A model generated the notes under the pieces. The model had not been told where the DNA came from. It saw only the letters and a program-made list of their open reading frames with translations, and did not search any database. 64,000 nucleotides of DNA from Desulfosarcinaceae bacterium (lineage in GTDB: Bacteria; Desulfobacterota; Desulfobacteria; Desulfobacterales; Desulfosarcinaceae). The translations under genes and the position numbers were made by a program. Of this stretch, positions 8,149 to 17,748 are shown one piece after another. The DNA lies in NCBI GenBank assembly GCA_030066015.1, contig JASJCL010000037.1, forward strand, positions 1-64,000, written 5' to 3'. Numbering within the stretch: the stretch's first letter is position 1; the number at the start of each line of letters is the position of its first letter.

Positions 8149-9363
8149 TCAGTCGGTTCGCGGGGGGACGGTGGCCCGGTAGGCGCTGCCGTTACCGGAA
8201 AGATGGTAGCGGCCGGTAGCGGCGGGAACGAAGACGGCCCCTCCCTTTGGCACCGCCAGACGCTGCGCGGGTGCCGGGGCGGCCAATGAGAGGTCGCCCG
8301 CCGTGCAGAGCAGTATTTCAGGCCCGGTCATCTCCAGCGTGATGGTTCCGCCGGCCTGCGTTGGGTCCAGGCGAAAGAGCTGAAACTCGGGACAGACTGC
8401 CGCAAAGGCGGCCACACCGTCCGCCTCCTCGCGGGCGGTGAGGATCTGCAGAGGAAAGGGGTTGAATTCGAGGACGCTGAGCAGTTCGGGCAGATCCACA
8501 TGTTTGGGGGTCAGGCCACCGCGCAGGACGTTGTCGGAGTTGGCCATGATCTCGATGCCGGTGCCCTCGAGATACGCGTGCAATACCCCGGCCGGCAGAT
8601 GGAGCGCTTCTCCGGGCTGCAGACAGACCAGGTGCAGGAGCAGTGGCGCCAGTGCACCGCCGTCGCCCGGGTAGGCCCGCGCCAGGCGGGGGATCCAGTG
8701 CCAGTGAGCGGCGTCTTCGCGCGTGGTGCGGCAATGGTCGCAGGCCTCGTCCAGCGCCGCCTGCCGCTCCGCCGCCGAGAGGGAGAGCAGGCCACGAAGC
8801 AGTGCCTTCAGCGGCTGCTCGGCGGAGGCCGCTTTCAGCGGTTCGATCAGGTGGCCCAGACTGTCGCGGCAGGCCGTGTCCAACAGCCGGACGATTTGCT
8901 GGCGGGGCCGGAATCCGCACAGTGCCCAAAAGGGGGTCAGGGCGCAGATCAGCTCCGGTTTGTGGTTGTCGTCGCGGTAGTTGCGGTGGGGGGCGTCCAG
9001 CGGGATAGCGGCGCGGTTTTCACGGGCGAAGCCGCTGCGGGCCTGTGCCAGGTTTGGGTGGGCCTGAATCGAGAGCGGTTCCCGCGCGGCGAGGACTTTG
9101 AGCAGATAGGGCAGCCGGGCACGGAAGGCACCGTTGACCCGCTCCCCCAGCGTCTTTAGAGGATCGGCCCGAATCAGGCCGGCCAGGGAGGGGCTTTCCG
9201 CTGTTTCGGCCAACCGCGAGGGCGCCTTGGGGTGGGCGCCCAGCCACAGCTCCGCCTCCGGTTGCGCGCTCGGCCGAGGGCGGCCCAAGAGATCGGCCAG
9301 TGCCGTGTGGGACCCCCAGGCGTAAGTCATGATGGGATTGTCCAGGGGATAGGCGGCTTGCAT
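8149..9363 (-). CDS. manA: mannose-6-phosphate isomerase, class I
   Basis: A 404-residue zinc enzyme interconverting mannose-6-phosphate and fructose-6-phosphate, which feeds GDP-mannose and polysaccharide synthesis. The N-terminal YAWGS with AELWLGAHPKAPS, the metal site in PLSIQAHPN (Gln and His) and DDNHKPELI (His, Glu), and the later LHLPAGVLHAYLEGTGIEIMANSDNVLRGGLTPKHVD are all hallmark segments. Length is normal for the bacterial/eukaryotic type I enzyme (about 390-420). It is divergent from queE with 167 bases between them, and the VOC gene follows downstream. Confidence 0.95.
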   Translation of the reverse strand: MQAAYPLDNPIMTYAWGSHTALADLLGRPRPSAQPEAELWLGAHPKAPSRLAETAESPSLAGLIRADPLKTLGERVNGAFRARLPYLLKVLAAREPLSIQAHPNLAQARSGFARENRAAIPLDAPHRNYRDDNHKPELICALTPFWALCGFRPRQQIVRLLDTACRDSLGHLIEPLKAASAEQPLKALLRGLLSLSAAERQAALDEACDHCRTTREDAAHWHWIPRLARAYPGDGGALAPLLLHLVCLQPGEALHLPAGVLHAYLEGTGIEIMANSDNVLRGGLTPKHVDLPELLSVLEFNPFPLQILTAREEADGVAAFAAVCPEFQLFRLDPTQAGGTITLEMTGPEILLCTAGDLSLAAPAPAQRLAVPKGGAVFVPAATGRYHLSGNGSAYRATVPPRTD

Positions 9364-9430
9364 GGTGTTTCTCGCTTGGCGACCGATGGGGCCGGTTTAC
9401 AGCCTATTTGGCGGCTGGTATAGGAAAAGA

Positions 9431-9496
9431 AGCCCTGAACGGCGAAGCGACCGTTCCAGCAGGGCAGGACCCAATTTGCCTTTTTTCGGAAGGCTT
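9431..9496 (+). promoter_or_regulatory. two hairpins in the manA-queE divergent region
   Basis: CCCTG/CAGGG with inner AACGG/CCGTT makes a stem-loop at about 9432-9464. A shorter GCCTT/AAGGC stem lies at about 9479-9496. They precede queE by about 35 bases. They do not match the preQ1-I consensus (no A-rich tail pairing with a C-rich loop), so no riboswitch is claimed. Confidence 0.25.
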
Positions 9497-9530
9497 TGCA
9501 ACCCGGCACGGGCAGTGCGGTTGGAGGGGC

Positions 9531-10175
9531 ATGACCCTCGTCGTCAATGAGATCTTCCACAGCATTCAGGGTGAAAGCCTCCACGCCGGTCGTCCCTGCG
9601 TCTTCATTCGGCTGACGGGCTGCAATCTGCGCTGTGCCTATTGCGATACCCGCTACGCCTTCGACGAGGGGCGGGCCCTGGAGCTCGACCTCGTTTTGGC
9701 CAAGGTGGCGCAGTTCAGCTGCCGCCTGGTGGAGATCACCGGCGGTGAACCCCTGTTACAGCCGCAGACGCCGACCCTCATTCAGGTCCTCCTGGAGCGG
9801 GGGTACGAAGTGCTGCTGGAGACCAACGGCAGCCAGCCCATCGACACGGTACCCACAGGCTGTGTGCGCATTGTGGATATCAAGTGCCCCGGCAGCGGTG
9901 AGAGCGAACGGATGCACTGGGACAACCTGACCTGGCTGACACCGCACGACCAGCTCAAATTCGTCATCGGGGACCGGACCGACTACGACTACGCCGTCGC
10001 ATCCGCCGCCCGCAAGCCGGCCCAGCTGCCCTGGGACCATCTGCTCTTCTCTCCCGTGGTGGCGCAGCTGGCCCCCCGCGAGCTGGCCCGCTGGATGCTG
10101 GCCGACGGCCTGGCCGTGCGCCTGCAGCTGCAGCTGCACCCCATCATCTGGCCAGGCGTGGAGCGGGGCGTATAA
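9531..10175 (+). CDS. queE: 7-carboxy-7-deazaguanine synthase (radical SAM)
   Basis: A 214-residue radical SAM enzyme converting 6-carboxytetrahydropterin to 7-carboxy-7-deazaguanine in the queuosine precursor pathway. The N-terminal motif EIFHSIQGESLHAGRPCVFI is typical. The 4Fe-4S motif CNLRCAYC uses Cys31, Cys35 and Cys38 (CxxxCxxC). ITGGEPLLQ and LETNGSQ follow as expected. The ATG at 9531 has GGAGG at 9523-9527, so longer in-frame starts upstream can be set aside. queC follows 66 bases downstream. queD and folE, needed for the preceding steps, are not in the window. Confidence 0.95.
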   Translation: MTLVVNEIFHSIQGESLHAGRPCVFIRLTGCNLRCAYCDTRYAFDEGRALELDLVLAKVAQFSCRLVEITGGEPLLQPQTPTLIQVLLERGYEVLLETNGSQPIDTVPTGCVRIVDIKCPGSGESERMHWDNLTWLTPHDQLKFVIGDRTDYDYAVASAARKPAQLPWDHLLFSPVVAQLAPRELARWMLADGLAVRLQLQLHPIIWPGVERGV

Positions 10176-10241
10176 GGTCCTTGGTTGGATGCCGCACGGA
10201 ATCCTCTCCGATGAAAGATCGGCAATGGAGGCGCATACCCC

Positions 10242-10952
10242 GTGAACAATGCCAAAAACGCAGTGATTCTCACCAGTGGCGGGCTGGATTCCACCACCGT
10301 CTTGGCCATCGCCCGTGAACAGGGCTATCGCCTTCACAGCCTAAGCTTCGCCTACGGCCAGCGGCACGAATTCGAACTCACGGCGGCCCGCAAGGTGGCC
10401 GCGGCCATGGAGGTGGAACGCCACCTGGTGCTCACCATCGACATGGGTCAAATCGGCGGATCGGCCCTTACCGACGAGATCGCGGTCCCCAAGGCGCGCT
10501 CCCTGGCCGCCATGGAGGCGGAGATCCCGGTCACCTATGTGCCGGCCCGCAACACCATTTTTCTCAGCTATGCCCTGGCCTGGGCCGAGGTGCTGCCCGC
10601 CTGCGACATCTTTATCGGGGTCAACGCGGTGGACTACAGCGGCTACCCCGACTGCCGGCCCGAGTTTATTGCTGCCTATGAGAAGATGGCCAACCTGGCC
10701 ACCAAGGCGGGTGTCACCGGCAAGGCGCCCCTGAAGATCCACACCCCCCTGATGACCCTCAGCAAAGCCGAGATCATCCGTCGGGGCGTTTCCCTGAAGG
10801 TGGACTATGGGATGACCCACAGCTGCTACGATCCCGATGGGGCGGGGCTGGCCTGCGGGGCGTGCGACAGCTGTCTGCTGCGCCACCAGGGATTCGTGGA
10901 CGCCGGCGTGCCCGATCCCACCGCCTATCAAGCCGGCGTCCGCTTCGGGTGA
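10242..10952 (+). CDS. queC: 7-cyano-7-deazaguanine (preQ0) synthase
   Basis: A 236-residue ATP-dependent enzyme converting 7-carboxy-7-deazaguanine and ammonia to preQ0. The PP-loop SGGLDS is at residues 12-17. The C-terminal zinc site uses Cys195, Cys205, Cys208 and Cys211 (HSCYDPDG...ACGACDSC). [17 protein letters not shown] is diagnostic for the family. The start is GTG at 10242, placed shortly after a GGAGG-like sequence (10227-10231). It directly follows queE on the same strand. Confidence 0.96.
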   Translation: MNNAKNAVILTSGGLDSTTVLAIAREQGYRLHSLSFAYGQRHEFELTAARKVAAAMEVERHLVLTIDMGQIGGSALTDEIAVPKARSLAAMEAEIPVTYVPARNTIFLSYALAWAEVLPACDIFIGVNAVDYSGYPDCRPEFIAAYEKMANLATKAGVTGKAPLKIHTPLMTLSKAEIIRRGVSLKVDYGMTHSCYDPDGAGLACGACDSCLLRHQGFVDAGVPDPTAYQAGVRFG

Positions 10953-10981
10953 CGCGCCCACGGGAGGGAAGCCCATCTGGC

Positions 10982-12388
10982 ATGCGGATCGTCTACCTCC
11001 ACTATCACCTCAAACCCGGCGGGGTCACCACCGTCCTGCGCCAGCAGGCGAGTGCCCTGGCCCGGGATCATGAGCTCCTCATCCTCAGCGGGAGTCCGCC
11101 GCCCGACGACCTAGCGGCGCCGGCCATCCAACTTGCCGACCTCGACTACGACCACGTGCGACAAACGGCGGTGGGGCCCGCCGATCTGGCCGACGCCATC
11201 ACCAGCGCCATCCATGCAACCTGGCCGACGGGGTGCGATCTGATCCACGTCCACAATCCAACCTTGGTGAAAAACCGGGCCCTCCTGCCCGCCCTGGAGC
11301 GACTGCAGCGGGCGGGCCAGCGACTACTTCTGCAGATCCACGACTTCGCCGAGGACGGCCGCCCCGAAGTGTACACCCGCTCACCCTACCCGGCCGACTG
11401 TCATTACGCCGTGATCAACTCCCGCGACCGCTCCCTCCTGCGGGCGGCCGGCCTGCGCCCCGAGGGCTGTCATCTGCTGCCCAACATGGTTACGCCCCTG
11501 CCGCCGGCGGGCGCGGTCCCACCGGCGCGGGGACAGGTGCTCTACCCGGTGCGGGCGATCCGGCGTAAAAACATCGGCGAAGCCCTGCTCCTGGCGCAAT
11601 TGCTTCGCCCAGGGCTCACTTTGGGGATCACCCTGCCGCCCACCAGCCCGGCCGACCAGAAAAGTTATGGGATGTGGCGCCGGCTGGCCGAGGCGCAAGG
11701 TCTCGGGGTCGCCTTCGAGGTGGGCGTGGGACGGCGCTTCAGCGAACTGGTGCATGCCGCCCCCTTTCTCATCACCACCAGCATCACCGAGGGATTCGGC
11801 TTCTCCTTTCTGGAACCGTGGACGGCTAGGCGTGCCGTTTGGGGACGCCGCCTAGCGGCGATCTGCGGCGATTTCGAAGCCCACGGCATCGATCTCGGCC
11901 ACCTCTATTCCCACCTGCGGATCCCCGTGGAGTGGTTCGACAGGGCCGATTTCGCAGCCCGCTGGCTGGGGGCCTACAACCGGGCCCACCGCCAGTTCGG
12001 TCTATCGCTGAGCGAAGCTGCGGCGCAGCGGGTGCTGGAAGGATTGCTCCTTGACGATAAAGTGGATTTCGGCCTGCTCCATGAGACCCACCAAGTGGCC
12101 GTGCTGCGGGAACTGGCCGCGCTGCCGGATGGGATGGAGGCGCTGACGCGGCGTCATCCGGATCTGAAGGGTCTGGGGTCTCTGGCAGACGCGGACCGAC
12201 GGATCCGCAACAACCGCCAAAAGGTGTTGGACCACTATGGTCCCGACGGCTACCGCCGCCAGTTGACGGCGCTCTACCAAGCCGCCCGCCGGCCGGTGCG
12301 TCAGCACATCGACAAGGCCGCGCTCTGCCGCGCCTTTCTTCGGCCGGAGCAGTTCAGCCTGCTCAAATGGAGCGCCTACGATGCTTGA
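10982..12388 (+). CDS. GT-B-fold glycosyltransferase (GT4-like)
   Basis: A 468-residue cytoplasmic glycosyltransferase of the GT-B type. The N-terminal domain opens with IVYLHYHLKPGGVTTVL, typical of the acceptor domain. The C-terminal donor-nucleotide domain includes VGRRFSELVH and the EX7E-like SITEGFGFSFLEPW. The acceptor and donor cannot be told. I chose the ATG at 10982, 29 bases after queC, over longer frames that would run back through queC. GGGAGGGAAG lies upstream at about 10961-10970. Its end overlaps the start of the HAD hydrolase by 8 bases, indicating paired translation; a sugar-phosphate substrate for the pair is a guess. Confidence 0.8.
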   Translation: MRIVYLHYHLKPGGVTTVLRQQASALARDHELLILSGSPPPDDLAAPAIQLADLDYDHVRQTAVGPADLADAITSAIHATWPTGCDLIHVHNPTLVKNRALLPALERLQRAGQRLLLQIHDFAEDGRPEVYTRSPYPADCHYAVINSRDRSLLRAAGLRPEGCHLLPNMVTPLPPAGAVPPARGQVLYPVRAIRRKNIGEALLLAQLLRPGLTLGITLPPTSPADQKSYGMWRRLAEAQGLGVAFEVGVGRRFSELVHAAPFLITTSITEGFGFSFLEPWTARRAVWGRRLAAICGDFEAHGIDLGHLYSHLRIPVEWFDRADFAARWLGAYNRAHRQFGLSLSEAAAQRVLEGLLLDDKVDFGLLHETHQVAVLRELAALPDGMEALTRRHPDLKGLGSLADADRRIRNNRQKVLDHYGPDGYRRQLTALYQAARRPVRQHIDKAALCRAFLRPEQFSLLKWSAYDA

Positions 12389-13241
12389 CAGCCAGCTTGG
12401 GGAGCTGATCAGCCCCCGTAGGCCGAGGCCCACCAACGAATCCCCCCGCGGCGCGCTCAGGCGTCCGGTCAGGGCGGTCCTGTTCGACGTCTACGGCACC
12501 CTCCTGATCAGCGCCAGCGGCGACATTGACGCCGGCGGTGATGGGGAGAGCGGGATGGGATCCACGGATGCCCTGGACCGTCGGGTGCGCGATCTGGGAT
12601 TTGTCCCCCCGGCCGATGGCGTGCGGAGCGCGCTGAGGGGCGCCATCCGGCAGACCCACCGGCGGCTGAGAAGCCGCGGGTTCTCCCATCCGGAGGTGGT
12701 CATCGAGAAGGTCTGGGGGGAACTCTACCCCGCAGCCTCGGAGAGCGCGCTGCGGCGCCTGGCCCTGGCCTACGAGCTGACGGTCAACCCTGTCTGGCCC
12801 ATGCCCGCCATGCGGCGCTGCCTGGCCGCCCTCAAGGCCGACGGTCTCCGTCTGGGGATCATCTCCAACGCCCAGTTTTACACCCCGCTACTGCTGCGGC
12901 ACTTCCTGGGCGGCCCGCTGTTGGAGCAGGGGTTTACGGACGAGCTCTGCCACTACTCCTTTCGGTGCGGCGCGGCCAAGCCAGGACCGGCCCTGTTTGA
13001 ATCGGCCCAGCGGGCACTGGCGCAAATCGGTATCGCCGCAGGAGCGGCGGTGATGGTGGGCAACGACCGCCGCAACGACGTGGCCGCCGCCAAGACAGCG
13101 GGCTTTCAAACCGTCCTGTTCGCCGGAGATGCCCGCTCCCTGCGCTGGCGACGGGAGGACCCCGACTGGGCGACCGCCCAACCCGACATGGTGATCACCG
13201 ACTTGCTGCAGCTCAGCCGCCATCTCACCGCACCGCCATAA
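12381..13241 (+). CDS. HAD-superfamily hydrolase
   Basis: A 286-residue phosphatase-like protein. Motif I is LFDVYGTLL (nucleophile Asp near residue 36; the second Asp of DxD is replaced by Tyr as in DVYGT proteins). Motif II is in LGIISNAQ, motif III lysine in CGAAKPGPALF, and motif IV in MVGNDRRNDVAAAKTAGF. A 30-residue basic, proline-rich N-terminal extension precedes the fold. A second ATG is absent there, so the start at 12381, overlapping the glycosyltransferase stop, is favoured. The substrate is unknown; coupling to the glycosyltransferase suggests a sugar phosphate or dephosphorylation of a glycosylated product. Confidence 0.85.
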   Translation: MLDSQLGELISPRRPRPTNESPRGALRRPVRAVLFDVYGTLLISASGDIDAGGDGESGMGSTDALDRRVRDLGFVPPADGVRSALRGAIRQTHRRLRSRGFSHPEVVIEKVWGELYPAASESALRRLALAYELTVNPVWPMPAMRRCLAALKADGLRLGIISNAQFYTPLLLRHFLGGPLLEQGFTDELCHYSFRCGAAKPGPALFESAQRALAQIGIAAGAAVMVGNDRRNDVAAAKTAGFQTVLFAGDARSLRWRREDPDWATAQPDMVITDLLQLSRHLTAPP

Positions 13242-13290
13242 TCAGCAGATGATCGCAGTCGGCCGCCAGCTTACCGCCGCGCGCCTATGG

Positions 13291-16203
13291 TCACCCGCCG
13301 CCCGCCCCCTTGGCAGCTGCGTCCGCAACCGGTGCGGGGAAATCCACCGGTACCTCCATCCGCTGCCCCTCGGGGTCACGGTAAATCAGGTGGCCGTGGC
13401 GCCGGCCGTAGCGGTAGAGATCATGTGTCAGGGCAACGTCCCGGCGGCAGTAGTCGGCCAGTTCGGCGAGGCGCCCCTGCCGCCACCACCGCAGCGCCTG
13501 AAGACCGTCTCCGGTTTTGGCGCTGTTCAGGGTCTCCTGTGCCAGATGGGCCAGTGAGCGACGATAGCCCAATCTTTGACGCACCTGTTCCAGAATGTCG
13601 AGCGTGGCCCATGGTCGCCAGCCGTCGGGCAGATAGGGCCGCAGTACCCGGTAGTCGAACCGCAGCAGGTTGAACCCCACCACTAGATCGAGGGTATCCA
13701 GGCGCCTCAGCAGCCGATCGACGTCCCGCTCCCAATAGACGGCGGCGGCGTCGCGAGCGCTGTCGTAGAGCACGGCGCAGCTGAGCCCCATGCGGTCCGC
13801 GTTCCGCCACCCCCCGACCTCCTCGGCCGAGCGCTGGGTCTCCAGATCGAGTACGCCGTATCGCCGGGGCCCGCGGACGCGGTGCGCGGGGGACCGCTCC
13901 GGCAGCGCTGTCGAAAGCGGCGGCGCTTCGTTGGGCCCCCCACGATTCGATGCCAGCACCGCTTCCAGCAGCAGCTTCGCGCCGCGTTTGTCCAATGGGT
14001 CGTTTCCCGATCCGCATTTGGGGGAGTGAACACAGGCCGGGCAGCCCCGCTCACAGGCGCAGGCGGCCACCGTGGCAATGGCCTCCTCCAGGAGGGCAGA
14101 AACACGTTCGAAGGCGTCTTGGCAGAGACCTGCGCCACCGGGAATGCCGTCATAGATGAAGATGGCGGCGGTGCCGGTCTGCGGGTGATAATTGGTGGAT
14201 AGCCCGCCCACATCGTTTCGATCGGCCAGCACCTGGAGAGGAAACAGCGCAATCAGCAGGTGTTCGGCGGCGTGCAAGGCACCCATGGGATCGACGCCCA
14301 GTCGGACCAACTCCTCCAGTAGCACCGCATCCAGACGGAACCACAGGCCCTCGGTGTCGAAGCGCTGGGCCGGCAGGTCAAGATCCACCCGGGCCAGCTT
14401 TTTCCCATCGGATTTGCGCACGCGGTCATAGGCGACCACCTGTTCCTCCACCCGCAGCTGGCCGAAAAAGAATTTCGTGCCGGCGATCTCCCGTTCCATG
14501 GCACAGGTCACGATCTCGGTGCGCCCATGGGTACGGGCCCGGGTGGTGTAGCCCACCCGCCGAGGACGGGCGGTCACTTTGCCGGCAACCAGATCGAGGG
14601 TCTCGATGAGATAGGTATCGCCGCGGTGAAGATAGACGGCGCCGGGATGGGTGTCGCGCGGGGCCCGGTGCCGATCGACGTCGCCGATGAGGCGCTGATT
14701 CTCGGCGTCCCAGATGGGCAGCGGTCGGCCATGGGTGCGCAGGTGGACATGGCGGTGCGGTCGTTTCTCCCGGGCGAGCAATCGTGTTTCGTCGGCTCTT
14801 CGCCGCAGGCGGCCATCGCGTCGCAGCGAATCGGCCACGGCGGCAACCGGGGCGGTCGTGAGCCAGGGTTCGGACGTGTCCAGGGGCAGTTCGGCGGCCG
14901 CGCAGATCAGATGTTGCGCCAATATCCTGGAATTGAGCGGATTGAGGACCGCCCGCTCGGTTTCACCCTGCCAGAGCTGTTGTGGGTGGCGCAGGAAATA
15001 GGCGTCCAGGGCGTCTTCGCCGGCGATGAGCACAACGGCGGCCGCGGTGTGGCGCCGGCCGACCCGACCGGCCCGCTGGCGGGTGGCGATGCGGGTGCCG
15101 GGATAGCCCACCAAGATGCACAGATCCAGGTCACCGATATCGATACCCAGCTCCAGAGCGCTGGTCGTGACCACCGCCAAGAGCTCGCCCCGTGCGAGCT
15201 GACCTTCGATCTGGCGCCGCTCAGCTGGGGTGTAGCCGGCCCGGTAAGGGCTGATAGTGCCCGCCATGGTGGTCGACCGGTCTCGCGCGGCTTGAGAGAT
15301 CACCTCGGCCAGCTTGCGGGAGGGCGTGAACACGATGGTGCGCAGGCGGCGGTGCAGGGCGGCGCGCAGGAGGTCGATGGCCGTAGAAACGGCCCCCCGA
15401 TCGGGGTCGACCAGGAGCTGGTGGCAGCGAGGACGGGCGCAGCCGCTCTCCGACACGGCATAGACCGGCCGGCCCAAGAGCTGCTGGCAAAAGTGGTCCG
15501 GGTTGGCGATGGTGGCCGAGGTGAAGACGAAGCGGGGGCGGCTGCCGTAGGCGGCGGCCATCCGCAGAAGGCGCTGGAGCAGGGCGGCCATATGACTGCC
15601 CGCAATGCCGCGATAGACATGGGCCTCATCGATAACCACCAGCCGCAAGCCGCGCCAGAGCGCTGCCCAGGCGTCGTGGTGGGGCAGCAGAGAGAGGTGG
15701 AGCATCTCGGGATTGGAGAACAGCACCGCCGGCGGCTGCTGCCGGATGCGGCGACGCTCCCCCGCCGGCGTATCCCCATCGTAGATGGCGGCCGGATTGG
15801 CCAGATCCAGGGTCTCCGCCAAGGTACGGAAGCGTTGGCACTGATCCTGCGCCAGGGCCTTCAGGGGATAGAGAAACAGCCCCCGCGCAGACCCCTCGTC
15901 TTCTAAGGCGGACAGCATCGCCAGTTGATAAACGAGCGATTTCCCGCTGGCCGTCGGCGTGGCGACCACGGTATCCGTGCCGGCCGAGATGGCATCCAGG
16001 GCCGCCGCCTGATGCCGGTAGAGCCGCTCGATGCCACCCCTCTTCAAGGCCTGGCGCAGCCGATCCGAGAGCGGCAATGGATCCGTCGTCCAGTGCGGTG
16101 GACGCTCGGGCTCGCACCCCGCATCGATCAGCTGGCGCCCGTAAGTGGGCGAGTCGCGAAACGCGGTGAGGAAATCTTGCAGGGGGGTTTTCAGATTGGT
16201 CAT
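13291..16203 (-). CDS. DEAH-box helicase (MrfA/YprA-like) fused to a DEDD exonuclease domain (MrfB/YprB-like)
   Basis: A 970-residue DNA-repair protein. Superfamily 2 helicase motifs: Walker A ATPTASGKS (81-89), DEAH (192-195), FTSATI, and motif VI RAGRVGR. Next comes a DUF1998-type region with a cysteine cluster at 715, 717, 721, 724 and 730 (GCPACVHSPKCGSGN), as in MrfA. From about residue 782 an RNase H-like exonuclease domain follows, with DLE (Asp786, Glu788), NLLRFD (Asp850) and YCRRD (Tyr918, Asp922), a DEDDy arrangement. In Bacillus subtilis mrfA and mrfB are separate neighbouring genes acting on mitomycin lesions; here both are one polypeptide. It is convergent with the HAD gene (49 bases apart). 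Confidence 0.9.
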   Translation of the reverse strand: MTNLKTPLQDFLTAFRDSPTYGRQLIDAGCEPERPPHWTTDPLPLSDRLRQALKRGGIERLYRHQAAALDAISAGTDTVVATPTASGKSLVYQLAMLSALEDEGSARGLFLYPLKALAQDQCQRFRTLAETLDLANPAAIYDGDTPAGERRRIRQQPPAVLFSNPEMLHLSLLPHHDAWAALWRGLRLVVIDEAHVYRGIAGSHMAALLQRLLRMAAAYGSRPRFVFTSATIANPDHFCQQLLGRPVYAVSESGCARPRCHQLLVDPDRGAVSTAIDLLRAALHRRLRTIVFTPSRKLAEVISQAARDRSTTMAGTISPYRAGYTPAERRQIEGQLARGELLAVVTTSALELGIDIGDLDLCILVGYPGTRIATRQRAGRVGRRHTAAAVVLIAGEDALDAYFLRHPQQLWQGETERAVLNPLNSRILAQHLICAAAELPLDTSEPWLTTAPVAAVADSLRRDGRLRRRADETRLLAREKRPHRHVHLRTHGRPLPIWDAENQRLIGDVDRHRAPRDTHPGAVYLHRGDTYLIETLDLVAGKVTARPRRVGYTTRARTHGRTEIVTCAMEREIAGTKFFFGQLRVEEQVVAYDRVRKSDGKKLARVDLDLPAQRFDTEGLWFRLDAVLLEELVRLGVDPMGALHAAEHLLIALFPLQVLADRNDVGGLSTNYHPQTGTAAIFIYDGIPGGAGLCQDAFERVSALLEEAIATVAACACERGCPACVHSPKCGSGNDPLDKRGAKLLLEAVLASNRGGPNEAPPLSTALPERSPAHRVRGPRRYGVLDLETQRSAEEVGGWRNADRMGLSCAVLYDSARDAAAVYWERDVDRLLRRLDTLDLVVGFNLLRFDYRVLRPYLPDGWRPWATLDILEQVRQRLGYRRSLAHLAQETLNSAKTGDGLQALRWWRQGRLAELADYCRRDVALTHDLYRYGRRHGHLIYRDPEGQRMEVPVDFPAPVADAAAKGAGGG

Positions 16204-16499
16204 GGGATGGACTTGAAATGACGGTTTTTTTTGCTATATTGGGTTTGTTATACCATTACCGGCAAACCGTTTCCGAAACCGTTTTACCCGATCGTGTTAC
16301 CCATTGCCTCTTTTTTTTCCCGTCAGACCGATAGACGGGAGGTGGAAAGACCCGTTTTGGAAGACCCTTCTTTACGCCTGCCCGGCGGCACCCAGCGCCG
16401 GCCTGACACTGCGCCAACCATTTTGAACCCCCACGTGCCGCACGCGAGTTGTGCCCGTATTACTGCAAGCCCAATGACCAGCGCAGGAATTCCGAACCT
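16204..16499. other. divergent intergenic region (helicase / CBS-domain protein)
   Basis: 296 bases holding divergent promoters by position. AT-rich patches occur at 16224-16254 and a T8 run at about 16311-16318. The 8-mer AACCGTTT is repeated at about 16265 and 16279. I cannot assign a convincing -35/-10 pair. Confidence 0.35.
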
Positions 16500-17732
16500 A
16501 TGCTAGCTGACACCGTCGCCCTCGTCCTTCTGCTGGCGCTGAGTGGCTTTTTTTCATCGGCCGAGACGGCGCTGTTCTCCATCTCCAAAACCAAGGCACG
16601 CCACCTGGTCAAGGAGGGCGGCCGCACCGACCGGCTCATCTGGCTGATGAAGGAGGATCCGCACCGCCTGCTAACCACGATTCTGATCGGCAACAATGTC
16701 GTCAACGTGGCCGCATCGGCGCTGGCCACGGCGGTGACCCTCAACACCTTCCCCAATTATGCCGTGGGGCTCGCCACCGGTGTGATGACCTTCCTCATCC
16801 TCGTCTTCGGCGAGGTGTTCCCCAAATCCGTGGCAACCCGGAACAATATCGCCATCGCCCGCTTCGTGATCGGCCCCATCTACCTCCTGGCCTGGCTGTT
16901 CACACCCATTATTCTGGTGCTCAATTTCATTCCCAAGCTCACCGGCCGCATCCAGGAGACACCGTCCATCACCGAAGAGGAGCTGATGACCTTCGTGGAG
17001 GTGGTCGAGGAGGAGGGCGAGATCAAGGAGGCCGAGAAAGAGCTCATCGAGAACATCTTCGAGTTCGATGACACCAAGGCCTCCGAGATCATGACCCCCC
17101 GCGGAGACATGTTCGTCGTCGATGTCAACGAGCCGCTGGACCTCAAGGCGGTGGCCGAGTCGGGATTCACCCGCATCCCGGTCGTTGACGGTGACGTGGA
17201 CCATGTGGTGGGCATCCTCAACATCAAAGATCTCTTCATGCACCAGGCCACTTCCGGTGATCCGGTCAAGCTGGCCGCCATCATGCACAAGCCCTATTTC
17301 GTGCCGGAGATCAAAAAGCTGGACCAGCTCCTCCAGCAGTTCAAAAAACGCTCCCACCATATCGCCATCGTCGTGGATGAACACGGCGGGGTGTCCGGCC
17401 TGATCACCTTGGAGGACGCCCTCGAGGAGATCGTCGGCGAGATCCGCGACGAAACCGACCGCGAGGAGCCCTTCATCGTACGACTCAAACCGCGCGAATG
17501 GCGCGTGCTGGGGAAGACGGCGGTGGATGAGGTCAACGACGCCTTGGGCATGGAGATCCCCGAATCCAGCGAGTATGACACCTTCTCGGGCTACGTCCTG
17601 GATCAGATCGGCCGTATTCCCCAGGAGAAGGAAACGCTCAAGATCGGCGACTGCACCGTCGTGGTTCAGGAGATGGACGGCAACCGCATCAACAAATACC
17701 TGGTCCGCATGCCCGCCCAGGGCGGCCCGTGA
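16500..17732 (+). CDS. CNNM/CorC-type transmembrane CBS-domain protein (hemolysin C family)
   Basis: A 410-residue inner-membrane protein, probably for magnesium or cobalt efflux/homeostasis. A DUF21 transmembrane domain (about 1-180) begins LVLLLALSGFFSSAETALFSISK and includes LLTTILIGNNVVNVAASALAT and FGEVFPKS. A CBS pair follows (about 195-325, with MTPRGDMFVV and DEHGGVSGLITLEDALEEIVGEI). A CorC/HlyC transporter-associated domain is C-terminal (about 340-410, ending VRMPAQGGP). The ATG at 16500 sits behind AGGAA at about 16484; an in-frame GTG at 16449 would add a non-membrane tail and is less likely. A GC hairpin without a T-tract follows at 17775-17802. Confidence 0.9.
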   Translation: MLADTVALVLLLALSGFFSSAETALFSISKTKARHLVKEGGRTDRLIWLMKEDPHRLLTTILIGNNVVNVAASALATAVTLNTFPNYAVGLATGVMTFLILVFGEVFPKSVATRNNIAIARFVIGPIYLLAWLFTPIILVLNFIPKLTGRIQETPSITEEELMTFVEVVEEEGEIKEAEKELIENIFEFDDTKASEIMTPRGDMFVVDVNEPLDLKAVAESGFTRIPVVDGDVDHVVGILNIKDLFMHQATSGDPVKLAAIMHKPYFVPEIKKLDQLLQQFKKRSHHIAIVVDEHGGVSGLITLEDALEEIVGEIRDETDREEPFIVRLKPREWRVLGKTAVDEVNDALGMEIPESSEYDTFSGYVLDQIGRIPQEKETLKIGDCTVVVQEMDGNRINKYLVRMPAQGGP

Positions 17733-17748
17733 TCCCTTGAACACCGCA

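Noticed and set aside
9432-9500. preQ1 riboswitch before queE
   Set aside because: The hairpin lacks the C-rich loop and A-rich 3' tail that form the preQ1-I pseudoknot; preQ1-II/III features are not seen either.
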